Assembly (NCBI GenBank): GCA_903231505.1
Contig: CAFBRK010000032.1
Coordinates: forward strand, 1-64,000
Source: Olavius algarvensis associated proteobacterium Delta 3
Lineage (GTDB): Bacteria > Desulfobacterota > Desulfobacteria > Desulfobacterales > CAFBRK01
Reading direction: 5' to 3'
DNA length: 64,000 bases
The notes beneath the pieces are model-generated. The model did not search any database. It was given only the letters and a program-made list of their open reading frames with translations, and was not told the origin of the DNA. The position numbers were made by a program, and so were the translations under genes. Positions 15,981 to 24,161 of this stretch are shown here, in pieces; the stretch's first letter is position 1, and every line of letters begins with the position of its first letter.

Positions 15981-16084
15981 TTTCGAAAATAATGATCCAT
16001 AAGCAGCGGGAATCGACGACTATTAAATAGAATTTCGGCGCCGCGGGTGCGGCCCTTTCCGGTCGAGTCTATACTGATTGCAGC

Positions 16085-16852
16085 TTAGCTGTCTTCGGCT
16101 CTTTCAAACCGACGAAGCAGTGGCCCAAAAAGATCCATAGGGAACGGAAAAATAGTCGTCGAATTGTTTTCGGCAGCCACTTCTCGCATGGTCTGTAGGT
16201 ACCTGAGCTGAAGCGCAGCCGGGTGCTTTTGAATAATGGCGGCCGCGTCGGCCAGCCGGTTAGATGCTTGGTATTCGCCTTCGGCATTAATCACCTTCGC
16301 GCGCCGCTCCCGCTCGGCTTCCGCTTGGCGGGCCATGGCCCGTTGCATATCGTCGGGCAAGTCGATATGTTTGAGCTCCACGGCAGAAACCTTGATCCCC
16401 CACGGGTTTGTTTGCTCATCGATAATTGCCTGAAGCTGGGTGTTGGTTTTTTCCCGTTCACCCAGCAGCTCATCCAATTCCGCCCCGCCGCACACGCTCC
16501 TCAGCGTAGTTTGGGACAGTTGAGATATGGCATAAATGTAATCTTCCACCTCGATGATGGCCTCGGTGGGCGAGATCACCCGGAAATACAAAACTGCATT
16601 TACCTTAACCGAGACGTTGTCCCGGGTAATAACATCCTGTGGGTCCACATCCATCGCAACCGTCCGGGTGCTCACACGGACCATTTTATCGACGAACGGA
16701 ATCAGGATGATCAACCCTGGTCCTTTCGCACTAATGACCCGCCCGAGTCGAAATATGACACCGCGCTCGTACTCGTTGAGCACCCGCAGGGCCGCCGCTA
16801 AGTAAAAAATAATAAAAACAGCTGCCGCAAAAAATCCGTACACAGTCATCAT
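16085..16852 (-). CDS. stomatin/slipin (SPFH/band 7) membrane protein
   Basis: About 255 residues from the ATG pair at 16852/16849, behind GGAGAAAAATC; an upstream ATG at 16912 is less likely. One N-terminal membrane segment (about 4-22) is followed by the band-7 domain. This has [54 protein letters not shown] and the coiled-coil segment [20 protein letters not shown]. Slipins form oligomeric membrane scaffolds and regulate partners such as NfeD-type proteases; no NfeD gene is adjacent. It lies 61 bp after the stop of the solute-binding protein gene and inside the mobile element, so it is cargo. Confidence 0.9.
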   Translation of the reverse strand: MMTVYGFFAAAVFIIFYLAAALRVLNEYERGVIFRLGRVISAKGPGLIILIPFVDKMVRVSTRTVAMDVDPQDVITRDNVSVKVNAVLYFRVISPTEAIIEVEDYIYAISQLSQTTLRSVCGGAELDELLGEREKTNTQLQAIIDEQTNPWGIKVSAVELKHIDLPDDMQRAMARQAEAERERRAKVINAEGEYQASNRLADAAAIIQKHPAALQLRYLQTMREVAAENNSTTIFPFPMDLFGPLLRRFERAEDS

Positions 16853-16913
16853 GATTTTTCTCCGCTGCTTGGGGTGTTGTGCGCCGCCGGTTCTGCTGCC
16901 GTTTGCCGTCATG

Positions 16914-18473
16914 CTATTTGATCACCAGATCGCCAATATACGGAAAATTCATGGTGTTGACGATGGGCTCGACCATGACGTTTTTCTTGGCGCCATAAGA
17001 ATGATTTTGCCAGTGCAGCGGCACGAACGCCGCATCGTCGTAAAGGATTTTTTCAATCTCCTTTAGAATATCGGCGCGACGGGTCAGATTGGTTTCCGAC
17101 TGGGCCGCCAGCGTCAGTTCATCGATTCTCGGGTTGCAGTAGTTTCCGGAATTGTAGTGTCCGTAACCAGTTTTTTTGTCCGGGCACATCACGAGAAACT
17201 CGCTGAAGTTGCCCGAGTCCTCGGTATCGGAATGCCAGCCGATCATCTGGATGTCGGCTGCCTGGGCGTCGAACTCGTCCCAGTAACGTGCCTTGGGCAT
17301 GGTTTTCAGATTCACCTTAATGTTGATCTTCGCCAGCATCGCTGCGACCGCCTCGGCAATCTTCTCATCGTTGACGTACCGGTTATTCGGGGCGATCATG
17401 GTTGCGGTAAACCCCTTTTCCAATCCGGCATCTTTCATAAGCTGGTGGGCACGTTTCAAATCATACCTGGGCCGAAGGTCCGGATTGTGACCGGCATAGC
17501 CGGCGGGGCTCTGCTGGCCGGCAGCGGTAGCTGTGCCTTCCATGATCTTTTTTACGATTCCCGGGTTGTTGATGGCGTACACAATGGCCCGCCGCACACG
17601 CGGGTCGGCCAACTCCGGGCGTCGTTTCTGGTTGAGTTGGAAGGTAATAATGCGGCCGCCGGCGATGGTGACCAGCTTGACGTTTTTATCGCGTCGCAAT
17701 CGTTGAAAATCCTGGGGCGGGATCGGTGATATGAAATCCACGTCACCGGACAAAAGAGCGGCTACCCGCGTTGCGTCCTCCTCAATGGGGGTCACAATGA
17801 CCTTGGTCACGTTGCCGGCAGAGCTTCTGTCCCAATGGCCGCCGAAGCTGCGCTCCAGTACGGTGCGCACACCCGGATCCCGATAGGTGACCTTAAACGG
17901 TCCGGTCCCGGACTCATGGGTCAAGGCAAAGGAGGGGCCGATCTTGACGATGGCATCTTTGTATCGTCCGGTATCGTCAACGCCCGAGTAGAATTTCCGG
18001 TCCATGGGAAAGATATACGTGGCCATGTTCAATAACAGCGCATAGGGCTTCTTGGTGATAATGTCGATGGTGTAATCGTCGATCACCTTGACCTCTTCAA
18101 GCGGCTCGAACAGGCCTTTGAAATCGACACTTTTCTTCAATCTCTCCACAGTCCACCGGACGTCCTCGCCGGTAAAGGGGTTCCCGCTGTGAAATACGAC
18201 GGCGTCTCGCAGAAAAAACCGCATGGTCCGGTCGTTGATCCGTTCCCACCGAAGCGCAAGACGGGGTTCAAGCTGCATATCCTGACGCAGGCGGACCAGC
18301 GGATCGAACACCCAGTGGGAATACTGGAGCGTTTCGGCCGATAAGTGGACATGGGGATCCAGAGACACCAGGTCGCCGCTCAGTGCCAACTTCAACGTCT
18401 TTGCGTCGGCGCTCTGGGCGAACCCGAAGAGCCCCGCCGCCAATGCCGCAACTATTATTTTTCTCGTTCTCAT
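16914..18473 (-). CDS. peptide/oligopeptide ABC transporter substrate-binding protein (SBP family 5)
   Basis: 519 residues with a Sec signal peptide ending near AQSADA and no lipobox. Family 5 landmarks are [66 protein letters not shown] and [16 protein letters not shown]. It would bind a peptide or similar ligand in the periplasm. No permease or ATPase gene accompanies it, so it is an orphan that would have to use a chromosomal transporter or act in another role. It lies inside the mobile element, upstream of the stomatin gene and downstream of a recombinase gene. It looks complete. Confidence 0.9.
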   Translation of the reverse strand: MRTRKIIVAALAAGLFGFAQSADAKTLKLALSGDLVSLDPHVHLSAETLQYSHWVFDPLVRLRQDMQLEPRLALRWERINDRTMRFFLRDAVVFHSGNPFTGEDVRWTVERLKKSVDFKGLFEPLEEVKVIDDYTIDIITKKPYALLLNMATYIFPMDRKFYSGVDDTGRYKDAIVKIGPSFALTHESGTGPFKVTYRDPGVRTVLERSFGGHWDRSSAGNVTKVIVTPIEEDATRVAALLSGDVDFISPIPPQDFQRLRRDKNVKLVTIAGGRIITFQLNQKRRPELADPRVRRAIVYAINNPGIVKKIMEGTATAAGQQSPAGYAGHNPDLRPRYDLKRAHQLMKDAGLEKGFTATMIAPNNRYVNDEKIAEAVAAMLAKINIKVNLKTMPKARYWDEFDAQAADIQMIGWHSDTEDSGNFSEFLVMCPDKKTGYGHYNSGNYCNPRIDELTLAAQSETNLTRRADILKEIEKILYDDAAFVPLHWQNHSYGAKKNVMVEPIVNTMNFPYIGDLVIK

Positions 18474-18502
18474 GTTTTCTCCTCCAGTGGTGGCGCGTTA
18501 AA

Positions 18503-19096
18503 TTACAGTTCGTTTTCATACACCTTGCGGATCTCTTCGGGTTGAATACACAGGTATGAGAGGGTCTGTTTTTGGGTGGAGTGATTAAAGATCTCCATTA
18601 GAGTCGGCAAATCGACTCCAAAACTGACCCTCTGGTGGTATCCCCAGGTCTTTCGCAGTGTGTGGCCACCGTAGTTGCCTTTTAAGTTGATGGCTTTGCA
18701 CCACGATTTTACTTTTTTGTTTACGGTCGTAACGGCCCAGGGCCCTCGCTGACCCGTAAATAAAAAGTCCGTGTCTGCATACGCCCCTGACTCCAAAAGT
18801 TGTTCTACGGCCCTGTAGCACGCTCTGTTCAATGTGATGAGACGTTCTTTGCCGGTTTTCCGCTCTTTAAGCGCAAACTCAGCGCCGGGTTTAAGATTTT
18901 TTACCTGCCCCACCCGGATCCCCAAAATATCGCTCGCACGGAGATTCGTGTTGATGCCGATCACAAATAATGCATACTCCAACGGATTTTCGGACAGCAT
19001 TTTTTTGATCGTCCGGATGTGTTTTTTTGACTTGATCGGATCGACCTTAATCCGGGATCCTTTTTTCGGATGATTAAAATTCTGCCCTTTTTTCAT
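18503..19096 (-). CDS. short tyrosine recombinase, catalytic domain only (FimB/FimE-sized)
   Basis: At 197 residues it has little room for an N-terminal core-binding domain. All catalytic residues are visible: Arg53 in NLRASDILGI, a Lys in ERKTGKERL, His145 and Arg148 in GGHTLRKTWG, His172 in MEIFNHS and Tyr181 in TLSYL. Its size is like that of the FimB/FimE inversion enzymes, and similar short recombinases occur on mobile elements. It lies about 1.5 kb from the right end of the element, so it is a candidate for the enzyme acting on the 14-bp repeats. The codon MKKGQNF at 19096 is the only reasonable start. Confidence 0.85.
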   Translation of the reverse strand: MKKGQNFNHPKKGSRIKVDPIKSKKHIRTIKKMLSENPLEYALFVIGINTNLRASDILGIRVGQVKNLKPGAEFALKERKTGKERLITLNRACYRAVEQLLESGAYADTDFLFTGQRGPWAVTTVNKKVKSWCKAINLKGNYGGHTLRKTWGYHQRVSFGVDLPTLMEIFNHSTQKQTLSYLCIQPEEIRKVYENEL

Positions 19097-19267
19097 GGAT
19101 TTTCCTCATTTTCATTACCGTTAAGTTTTCCACCTATCACTGGTTATACTTAATGTGTTAATTTTCAACAAAACCCATAGCAGCGAGTTAAGCTCTTGTT
19201 TTTACATATTTTAAGAGCGATCCGGGCTAAGCAACTATTGTTACTAAGTTAACCAGTTCACCCCCTT

Positions 19268-20029
19268 TTATTCTTCGACGGTGTTGGTATTAATTTCCTC
19301 GTAAGGCTGGATTACGACAAAGCCTTGTCCTTTGAAAACCATCTGTATGGACTCACCGCTTCCGCGCCCCACGAGATTTTTCAGTTTTATATCTGTTTTC
19401 AGCCGGGGTTCCAGTGACCCGGACCAGGCCACGGTGGCCTGGGGGTCGGTGGAGACAGGGGCGTGTGGCGAAACCGGTAGCGTGAGCGGATCATAGCGGG
19501 TGGCAATGGCGACCACGCCGTATCCGCTCAGTTTGACATTAAACAACTGCGACCAGCCGCTTAAAATCCCGGCGGCCTTTTGTTTAAGCATCGTGATCTT
19601 CCATTCGACCGACTCTTCAAGGGCCAGCAGGTCCTCTCCGCTGACAAACAAAGATTCGCCGGCCAGCTTTAAGAAAAATATTTTTTTTCCTGTGTCGGCC
19701 AGGTATAGCGTTCCTTCGCCGGCCGCCTTGGTAAGGTAGACACCCTCGCCGGTCAGGCCTCTGAGCAGGGTTTTTTTTACACCCCCCTCGAGAATGCGTT
19801 CCCGGGTAAATTTAATGTCGCCCGCGTAGCCCACCATGGATCCCATTTTCGTCCACACCGTCCTGACGGCAGACCGGGAAAGCTGGACCCTTAAAAATCG
19901 ATGGCGGATAATATTAAACCTGTCTGTGCCATCTGTGCCATCGATTTCTGGGGCACGGGTTTGGTTGATAAACGTGCCAATGTCGCCAACGGGTAAATTC
20001 TCTTGCTTCTCTTGCTCTTGCGTTGTCAT
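19268..20029 (-). CDS. AIM24/DUF124 family protein
   Basis: The start is taken at 20029 (MTTQEQEKQE), the first Met outside the proline/lysine-rich leader that overlaps the next gene region. About 253 residues show the AIM24 beta-rich pattern: MGSMVGYAGDIKFTRE, GEGTLYLADTGKKIFFLKLA, GESLFVSGEDLLALEESVEW, LFNVKLSGYGVVAIA, TDPQATVAWSGSLEP and GRGSGESIQMVFKGQGFVVI. Bacterial members are of unknown function, sometimes associated with stress or membrane proteins. It is the outermost complete gene at the right end of the element. Confidence 0.82.
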   Translation of the reverse strand: MTTQEQEKQENLPVGDIGTFINQTRAPEIDGTDGTDRFNIIRHRFLRVQLSRSAVRTVWTKMGSMVGYAGDIKFTRERILEGGVKKTLLRGLTGEGVYLTKAAGEGTLYLADTGKKIFFLKLAGESLFVSGEDLLALEESVEWKITMLKQKAAGILSGWSQLFNVKLSGYGVVAIATRYDPLTLPVSPHAPVSTDPQATVAWSGSLEPRLKTDIKLKNLVGRGSGESIQMVFKGQGFVVIQPYEEINTNTVEE

Positions 20030-20073
20030 GATGTTGTCTTCTTCCTTGTCTCTTTTCCCACGGCTCTTTTTTT

Positions 20074-20653
20074 TTACTGGGGGTGGGGGCAAAGGCCATG
20101 CCTGCCCATAAGGCCCTCTAACACGTCACTAATGGCCACCACGGGCGAACAGCTTAGGGATCGATCGATCCCCTTGATCCCCTTGGGTTCGACCCGCCCG
20201 GCTATAGCGCGAGAGATTAACAGCTGTGGTTGTGATCGGGACCGGAGCACCCGGAGGGCCCGGAGGGTGCGGTGCTCCCGGTTTGCGCTTTTCATGAGGT
20301 AGGGCACGGGATTTATAATCGGCGACTCCGTGCTGGCACGCGCTTTGGTCATGCACGCCACACCGACGAGCCACAACCAAGATTCACTCCCAAACGCCCA
20401 TTTGAGCCACGCCCACCGTTTCTCGGAAAGCTTGTCAAAGACATTCTTGCGCAGCTTTTTTAGCTGCGGCAGGATATCTTCCGGCTGGTTGAAGGTGAGG
20501 GCCTGCGACCGCCCAAGATAGGCCAGTCCTTCGGCGCAGGCGGTGGCCTGCTCCTTCGAAAGGTGTTCCGCCCGAGCATTGGCCGTGGCTTCGAGCTCGG
20601 CCTGGAAGGTCCGGGCGATTTTCCAAATACCGGCAAGGTACGCGGCCGGATTC
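20074..20653 (-). pseudogene. 3' part of the element's candidate replication gene, stranded at the right end
   Basis: The frame that passes through the right repeat reads GAPVRNPAAYLAGIWKIAR, then a helical, charged segment (LEATANARAEHLSKEQATA, PQLKKLRKNVFDKLSEK) to a stop at 20074. Upstream of the repeat this frame is host sequence, so no proper start exists in the integrated state. The matching N-terminal part is at 2506-3380. The motif R-N-P-A-A-Y-L is shared with replication proteins of ICEs and plasmids. A hairpin GGAGCACC/GGTGCTCC lies inside the 3' end (20244-20278). Confidence 0.55.
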
Positions 20654-20667
20654 CGGACAGGCGCGCC
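20654..20667. repeat. right attachment-site direct repeat (14 bp)
   Basis: CGGACAGGCGCGCC, the second copy of the element's boundary repeat. In the ElyC-like frame it encodes part of LARLSG; in the element's gene it encodes GAPVR. Confidence 0.88.
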
Positions 20668-21005
20668 AGCGTGACCCGGGAGAGCTTTTCGATAGCTGTC
20701 CGGTCGGGGTCGTTTGCGACGCCGCCCGAGAGGACCACAACCCAGGGGATCGACGGTTCGGAACCCTTCAAACGGATCGACGGATGCTGCCGTTCGAGGT
20801 TCGCAATCAACCAAGTGGAAATCGGCGTGCAAGTGAGCAGGATCAACAGGCCCGTGCCGGCGCTTATCAGAATCCTCCCGGCCCTGTGCTTTTTCCGCCA
20901 TAGCAAGACCAGTCCGGAAACCAGTAACACCAGGATGATGAGCAGTGGTGAAAGAAACAGGGAAACGATTTTCTTAATCGCAAACAAAATTGTCGCCTTG
21001 ATCAA
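20654..21005 (-). pseudogene. 5' part of the interrupted ElyC/SanA/YdcF (DUF218) gene
   Basis: Two membrane segments (about residues 8-35 and 42-65) are followed by SIPWVVVLSGGVANDPDRTA and EKLSRVTLARLS, where the element begins. In the intact gene this continues into EGVRIQRQIPESK at 2505. Past the repeat the frame runs into element sequence and stops at 20460. The start is an ATG 36 bp downstream of the WecA-like stop. DUF218 genes are frequent in exopolysaccharide loci; related ElyC affects use of the undecaprenyl-phosphate carrier, which would fit a place between the initiating transferase and the dehydratase. Confidence 0.88.
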
Positions 21006-21041
21006 ACAGCGGGTTCTGGATCTCCACTGGAAAGAGCGGAC

Positions 21042-22025
21042 TCATCGCTTTTGGGGCACGGCCTTACGAATCTTCCAATCAATCGTCGCAAAGGCGATAA
21101 AATAAAGGATGTAGAGTGGAATCAATCCGGTGGGTTCAACCTGCCAGACAATCATCGCACTGGCAGAGACCACGATCTGAAACGTCACATACCCGAGCGT
21201 CACCCGCCAGTGCTCGACGTTGAACTCGTTCACCAGAATCTGGTACAGGTGCTTCCGGTGGGGTTCAAACAGCGAATGCCCCTTGCCAAGCCGTATCGCC
21301 AGGGTCGACAGGCCGTCCGCGTAGAACGGAAACAGAAATCCGGCGGCACCTATCAGATCCCAATAGCTTTCCGAGCCGGCCACCACCATGCCGGCAAACA
21401 CAAAACCCAGAAGGACACTTCCCACATCTCCCATAAAAACTCTGGCCCGGGGGAAATTGAAGGGAAGAAATCCGATACATGCGAGCATCACACAGAGGGC
21501 CGTTTCCGAATATCCGCTGAAGCCTCCATGAAAAAGGGAAGCACCGGCTATGAAAAAAAACGCGACAAGTCCGGAAAGCGCTGCCATTCCATTGATGCCG
21601 TCCATAAAGTTATAAAAATTGGTTGTACCAACGATATACACGACGAGAAAGCCGAGCCAGATCATGGAATGGCCATGGGCAGATGTCTCGGTGGTCACGC
21701 CGTAAACGAAAATACCCGCCAGCAAAAACTGGATCATCAGGCGAAGATAGGGAGATAAATCAAAACGATCCGTCAGGAGTCCGAGTGCAGACACACCGGT
21801 CGCCGTGGCCCAGAACCAAAATGGGTAATGGGTCAGGACAGACGCCGCAATGAAGGTAACAAGCAATCCGATGCCGCCTCCTTTGGGGGTCGGGATGCGA
21901 TGTGAGCTTCTCGCGCTCGGGACATCGGTCAGTCCAAAGCGGCCCCCCCACCGTGCCACGGCCCATGCGCCGGCGCTACCGGCGAACAAGGACGCAGCGT
22001 ATATCGGTACTATGGAATCCGGCAT
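21042..22025 (-). CDS. polyprenyl-phosphate sugar-1-phosphate transferase, WecA/WbpL/MraY family
   Basis: 327 residues with about ten hydrophobic segments. Family motifs are SSHRIPTPKGGGIGLL (about 40-55), ALGLLTDRFDLSP, NFYNFMDGINGMAAL, ARVFMGDVGSVLLGF and the C-terminal EPHRKHLYQ. These Asp- and His-containing loops bind the UDP-sugar, Mg2+ and lipid phosphate. It would start glycan synthesis by moving a HexNAc-1-P or 6-deoxy-HexNAc-1-P onto undecaprenyl phosphate in the inner membrane. Together with the WbpM-like dehydratase it resembles the WbpL/WbpM pair that begins B-band O-antigen. It is 16 bp downstream of the SDR gene. Confidence 0.9.
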   Translation of the reverse strand: MPDSIVPIYAASLFAGSAGAWAVARWGGRFGLTDVPSARSSHRIPTPKGGGIGLLVTFIAASVLTHYPFWFWATATGVSALGLLTDRFDLSPYLRLMIQFLLAGIFVYGVTTETSAHGHSMIWLGFLVVYIVGTTNFYNFMDGINGMAALSGLVAFFFIAGASLFHGGFSGYSETALCVMLACIGFLPFNFPRARVFMGDVGSVLLGFVFAGMVVAGSESYWDLIGAAGFLFPFYADGLSTLAIRLGKGHSLFEPHRKHLYQILVNEFNVEHWRVTLGYVTFQIVVSASAMIVWQVEPTGLIPLYILYFIAFATIDWKIRKAVPQKR

Positions 22026-22041
22026 ATGGCTTCGTGGTTTC

Positions 22042-22920
22042 TCAAATTATTCTCCGGCGGCGCATGACATCGATTTCCGCCGAGACACCCGTATCAAAAG
22101 AACGGGGAGCGTATCCAAAATCCTCTGCGGCGCTGAGGTAACTGAACCGTTTATGCTCGTTGAGGCGCATGACCTGCTCTGCTTTTATCGGCAGGATAAG
22201 CCCCATCCCCTCGCACAGGCGTAACAGGTCGATGACCGGTTTGTCGGGAAGGTGGAGCAGCGGTTTTCTCCTTCCCAGAAGCCCGCCGATGATGTCGCAC
22301 ATTCGATTGAAGTTAATCGGGTCGGCCCCCGGGATGTTGTAGGTCCGGCGCACCGTTGCGTCCGTTTTGAGAACACGGACCACTGCGTCGGCGACATCTC
22401 TGACATGCACCGGCTGCTGGTGAAAGGTCCCGGGGCCGAATACAGGGATGACGGGGGACCGATGGATAAAACGGACCAATCGGCTGATGTTTCGATCCCG
22501 ATGGTCTCCGTAAATCATCGTGGGTCTCAGAATCGTGTAGGCCAGCCCGCTCTTGGAAATGGTTTCCTCGGCCGCTCGCCGGACGCGCTTGCTGGCCGCA
22601 TTCAGGGCGGTAAATATCGCCGTGCTTCCGATAAATATCGCCCGATCGAGGTTTGATGCCGTGGCCGCGTTCACGATTACCGGAGCGTGACCGAACCCGA
22701 TCGAAGCGACATTGACCAGCGCATCCGCACCGTCAAGCAATCGGCGAACGGATTTCTCGTTGCCCATGTCGCCGTAAATCAGTTCAATGTTCTCGTTCGA
22801 CAGTCGACGGATGTCACTGCTTGACCGAACCAGGCATCTCAGTCGAGCGCCCATCTTAATCAGTTCGGGAACAACATACGAGCCGGTAAATCCGGTTGCC
22901 CCTGTCAGCGCGAGGATCAT
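22042..22920 (-). CDS. NAD-dependent epimerase/dehydratase-like SDR protein
   Basis: 292 residues with an N-terminal nucleotide-binding motif LTGATGFTGSYV (about 4-15), ALVNVASIGFG, IGSTAIF and ILRPTMIYGDHRDRNI. The usual YxxxK is replaced by a less typical arrangement (SKRVRRAAEETI), so it may be an atypical SDR. Its place between a GT4 and the WecA-like gene matches the 4-reductase or epimerase (WbpV/WbpK-like) that finishes the 4-keto-6-deoxy sugar made by WbpM. It overlaps the upstream GT4 stop by 4 bp. The exact substrate is not readable from sequence. Confidence 0.8.
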   Translation of the reverse strand: MILALTGATGFTGSYVVPELIKMGARLRCLVRSSSDIRRLSNENIELIYGDMGNEKSVRRLLDGADALVNVASIGFGHAPVIVNAATASNLDRAIFIGSTAIFTALNAASKRVRRAAEETISKSGLAYTILRPTMIYGDHRDRNISRLVRFIHRSPVIPVFGPGTFHQQPVHVRDVADAVVRVLKTDATVRRTYNIPGADPINFNRMCDIIGGLLGRRKPLLHLPDKPVIDLLRLCEGMGLILPIKAEQVMRLNEHKRFSYLSAAEDFGYAPRSFDTGVSAEIDVMRRRRII

Positions 22921-24161
22921 CCCCTGCCGGCTCCCCGTTCGGCGACCACTTCCCGCAGCATCGATTCATATCGGCCGGCCAAACGGTCCCGCGAAAATTC
23001 CCTCTCCACGAACATCCGTCCGGCTCGCCCCATCGCTGCCAGCTCCCCGGGTCGATCGAAACCATCGACAATGACCGCTGCCATACGCTCCGGCGTTTCC
23101 GGCGGCAGCACCACACCCCCGCCGGAGCGCTCGATGATTCCGGCAGCCTCACCCCTTAGGCTCCCCAGTATGGGCCGCCCCATGGCCATAATTTCAAACA
23201 TTTTGGACGGAATAAAAGAGTCGAAAAGCGGGATATCCCGCAAGGGGACCAGGCACACATCGGCCATGGCATAGTACGATGTGACACCTTCCTTATCGAC
23301 CGGCGGAAGAAAACACACATTTCGAAGCCCGATGCGCCGGGCTTTTTTGATCAGCTCAGACTTCTCCGCCCCTTCCCCGACAAACACGAACTCGATTTCC
23401 GACCGGTTCTCCAGAAGGGCTGCGGCATCCAGAATCGACGACAGGCCATGGGAGATCCCGTGGGCTCCGATATACAGAACAACAAATTTATTGTCGAGTC
23501 CAAGTTCAGACCTCAATTGTCCGTCCTCGTTCACCGGGGTCCAAAATTCCGTGTCGGCACCGTTGGGTATGGTGACCACTTTCTTTTCGGGTATGCCCCT
23601 GTCGAGCAGATTTCTGCGAAAGGATTCGGTCACCGTGACCACCCGGGAAGCCAACCGGTACAGTGCAATCTCCATTTTTTCGATCCAGCGGATCAGCATC
23701 GGATTTTTCAAAACGCCGAGCTCAACGAAAATGGCCGGCCACAGGTCGCGCACTTCCATAACAAAGGGTGCGCCCCGCAACATTGCGGTGGCCGATGCCC
23801 CCATGGCCGCAAAAAAGGTGGGAGACGTTCCGATCACCACGTCGGGCCGGTCGAGCCGGGGCCCCCCGAGCAGCACTGAAGACGGCAACAACGACACGTG
23901 ACCGGCAAGCTTTCTGACAAACCCCCGGTTCGGAGTAATGTAGGTCGGGACACGGTGGACGCGAATGCCGCTGATCGTCTCGGACATGCAGGGAGACAGC
24001 CGGTAGCCAGGATAGATGGTCCCGGTCGGGTGATTCGGAAAGCAGGTCACCACATCGACCTGATGGCCGTTCTTGATCCAGCCCCTGGACAGATCGTGAA
24101 TCCTCGCCGACGGCGCTCCGATTTCCGGCGAAAAGTAATGGGAAAACCAGGATATCCTCAT
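22917..24161 (-). CDS. glycosyltransferase family 4 (WbuB-like)
   Basis: 414 residues with the GT-B fold: N-terminal WFSHYFSPEIGAPSARIHDL, the VVTCFPNHPTG loop, and LWPAIFVELGVL typical of the WbuB group. The C-terminal nucleotide-sugar domain has VVLYIGAHGISHGLSSILDA, FVFVGEGAEKSELI and DSFIPSKMFEIMAMGRPIL, which carry the conserved E-x7-E region. WbuB-type enzymes add an L-FucNAc or similar deoxy-amino sugar early in O-antigen assembly, in line with the neighbouring dehydratase and epimerase. Start and stop overlap neighbours by 4 bp each. Confidence 0.88.
   Translation of the reverse strand: MRISWFSHYFSPEIGAPSARIHDLSRGWIKNGHQVDVVTCFPNHPTGTIYPGYRLSPCMSETISGIRVHRVPTYITPNRGFVRKLAGHVSLLPSSVLLGGPRLDRPDVVIGTSPTFFAAMGASATAMLRGAPFVMEVRDLWPAIFVELGVLKNPMLIRWIEKMEIALYRLASRVVTVTESFRRNLLDRGIPEKKVVTIPNGADTEFWTPVNEDGQLRSELGLDNKFVVLYIGAHGISHGLSSILDAAALLENRSEIEFVFVGEGAEKSELIKKARRIGLRNVCFLPPVDKEGVTSYYAMADVCLVPLRDIPLFDSFIPSKMFEIMAMGRPILGSLRGEAAGIIERSGGGVVLPPETPERMAAVIVDGFDRPGELAAMGRAGRMFVEREFSRDRLAGRYESMLREVVAERGAGRG

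Larger units (their letters stand above)
14767..16084. other. 1.3-kb gene-free region packed with hairpins
   Basis: Between the integrase and the stomatin gene I find no convincing gene; short frames here are broken by inverted repeats and have no family signature. Features listed separately are a 7-bp tandem array, four hairpins sharing a loop sequence, a 32-bp palindrome, four terminator-like hairpins and four further hairpins. Smaller inverted repeats are also visible, for example GGCCT/AGGCC at 15916-15930. Such a region could be an origin of replication or transfer, a regulatory hub or a set of small RNAs; the sequence alone does not decide. Confidence 0.7.
2492..20667. mobile_element. 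integrated, partly decayed ICE-like element (about 18.2 kb) inside an ElyC/YdcF-like gene
   Basis: The element is bounded by two identical 14-bp direct repeats (CGGACAGGCGCGCC at 2492-2505 and 20654-20667). Joining the flanks across one copy restores an uninterrupted DUF218 reading frame, which fixes the boundaries independently of gene content. Inside are two tyrosine recombinases (13847-14758 and 18503-19096), TraD, a MobH-like relaxase homologue, and conserved or broken proteins of the PFL_46xx/47xx ICE family. A thermonuclease and cargo genes are also present. The mating-pair-formation genes are largely missing or frameshifted, so self-transfer looks unlikely; excision might still occur. 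Insertion is in a protein gene rather than a tRNA gene, and co-directional with the host locus. Confidence 0.88.

Noticed and set aside
20240-20280. Hairpin GGAGCACC/GGTGCTCC as a terminator of the interrupted gene
   Set aside because: It has no T-run in either direction and lies within the open frame of the element's gene.
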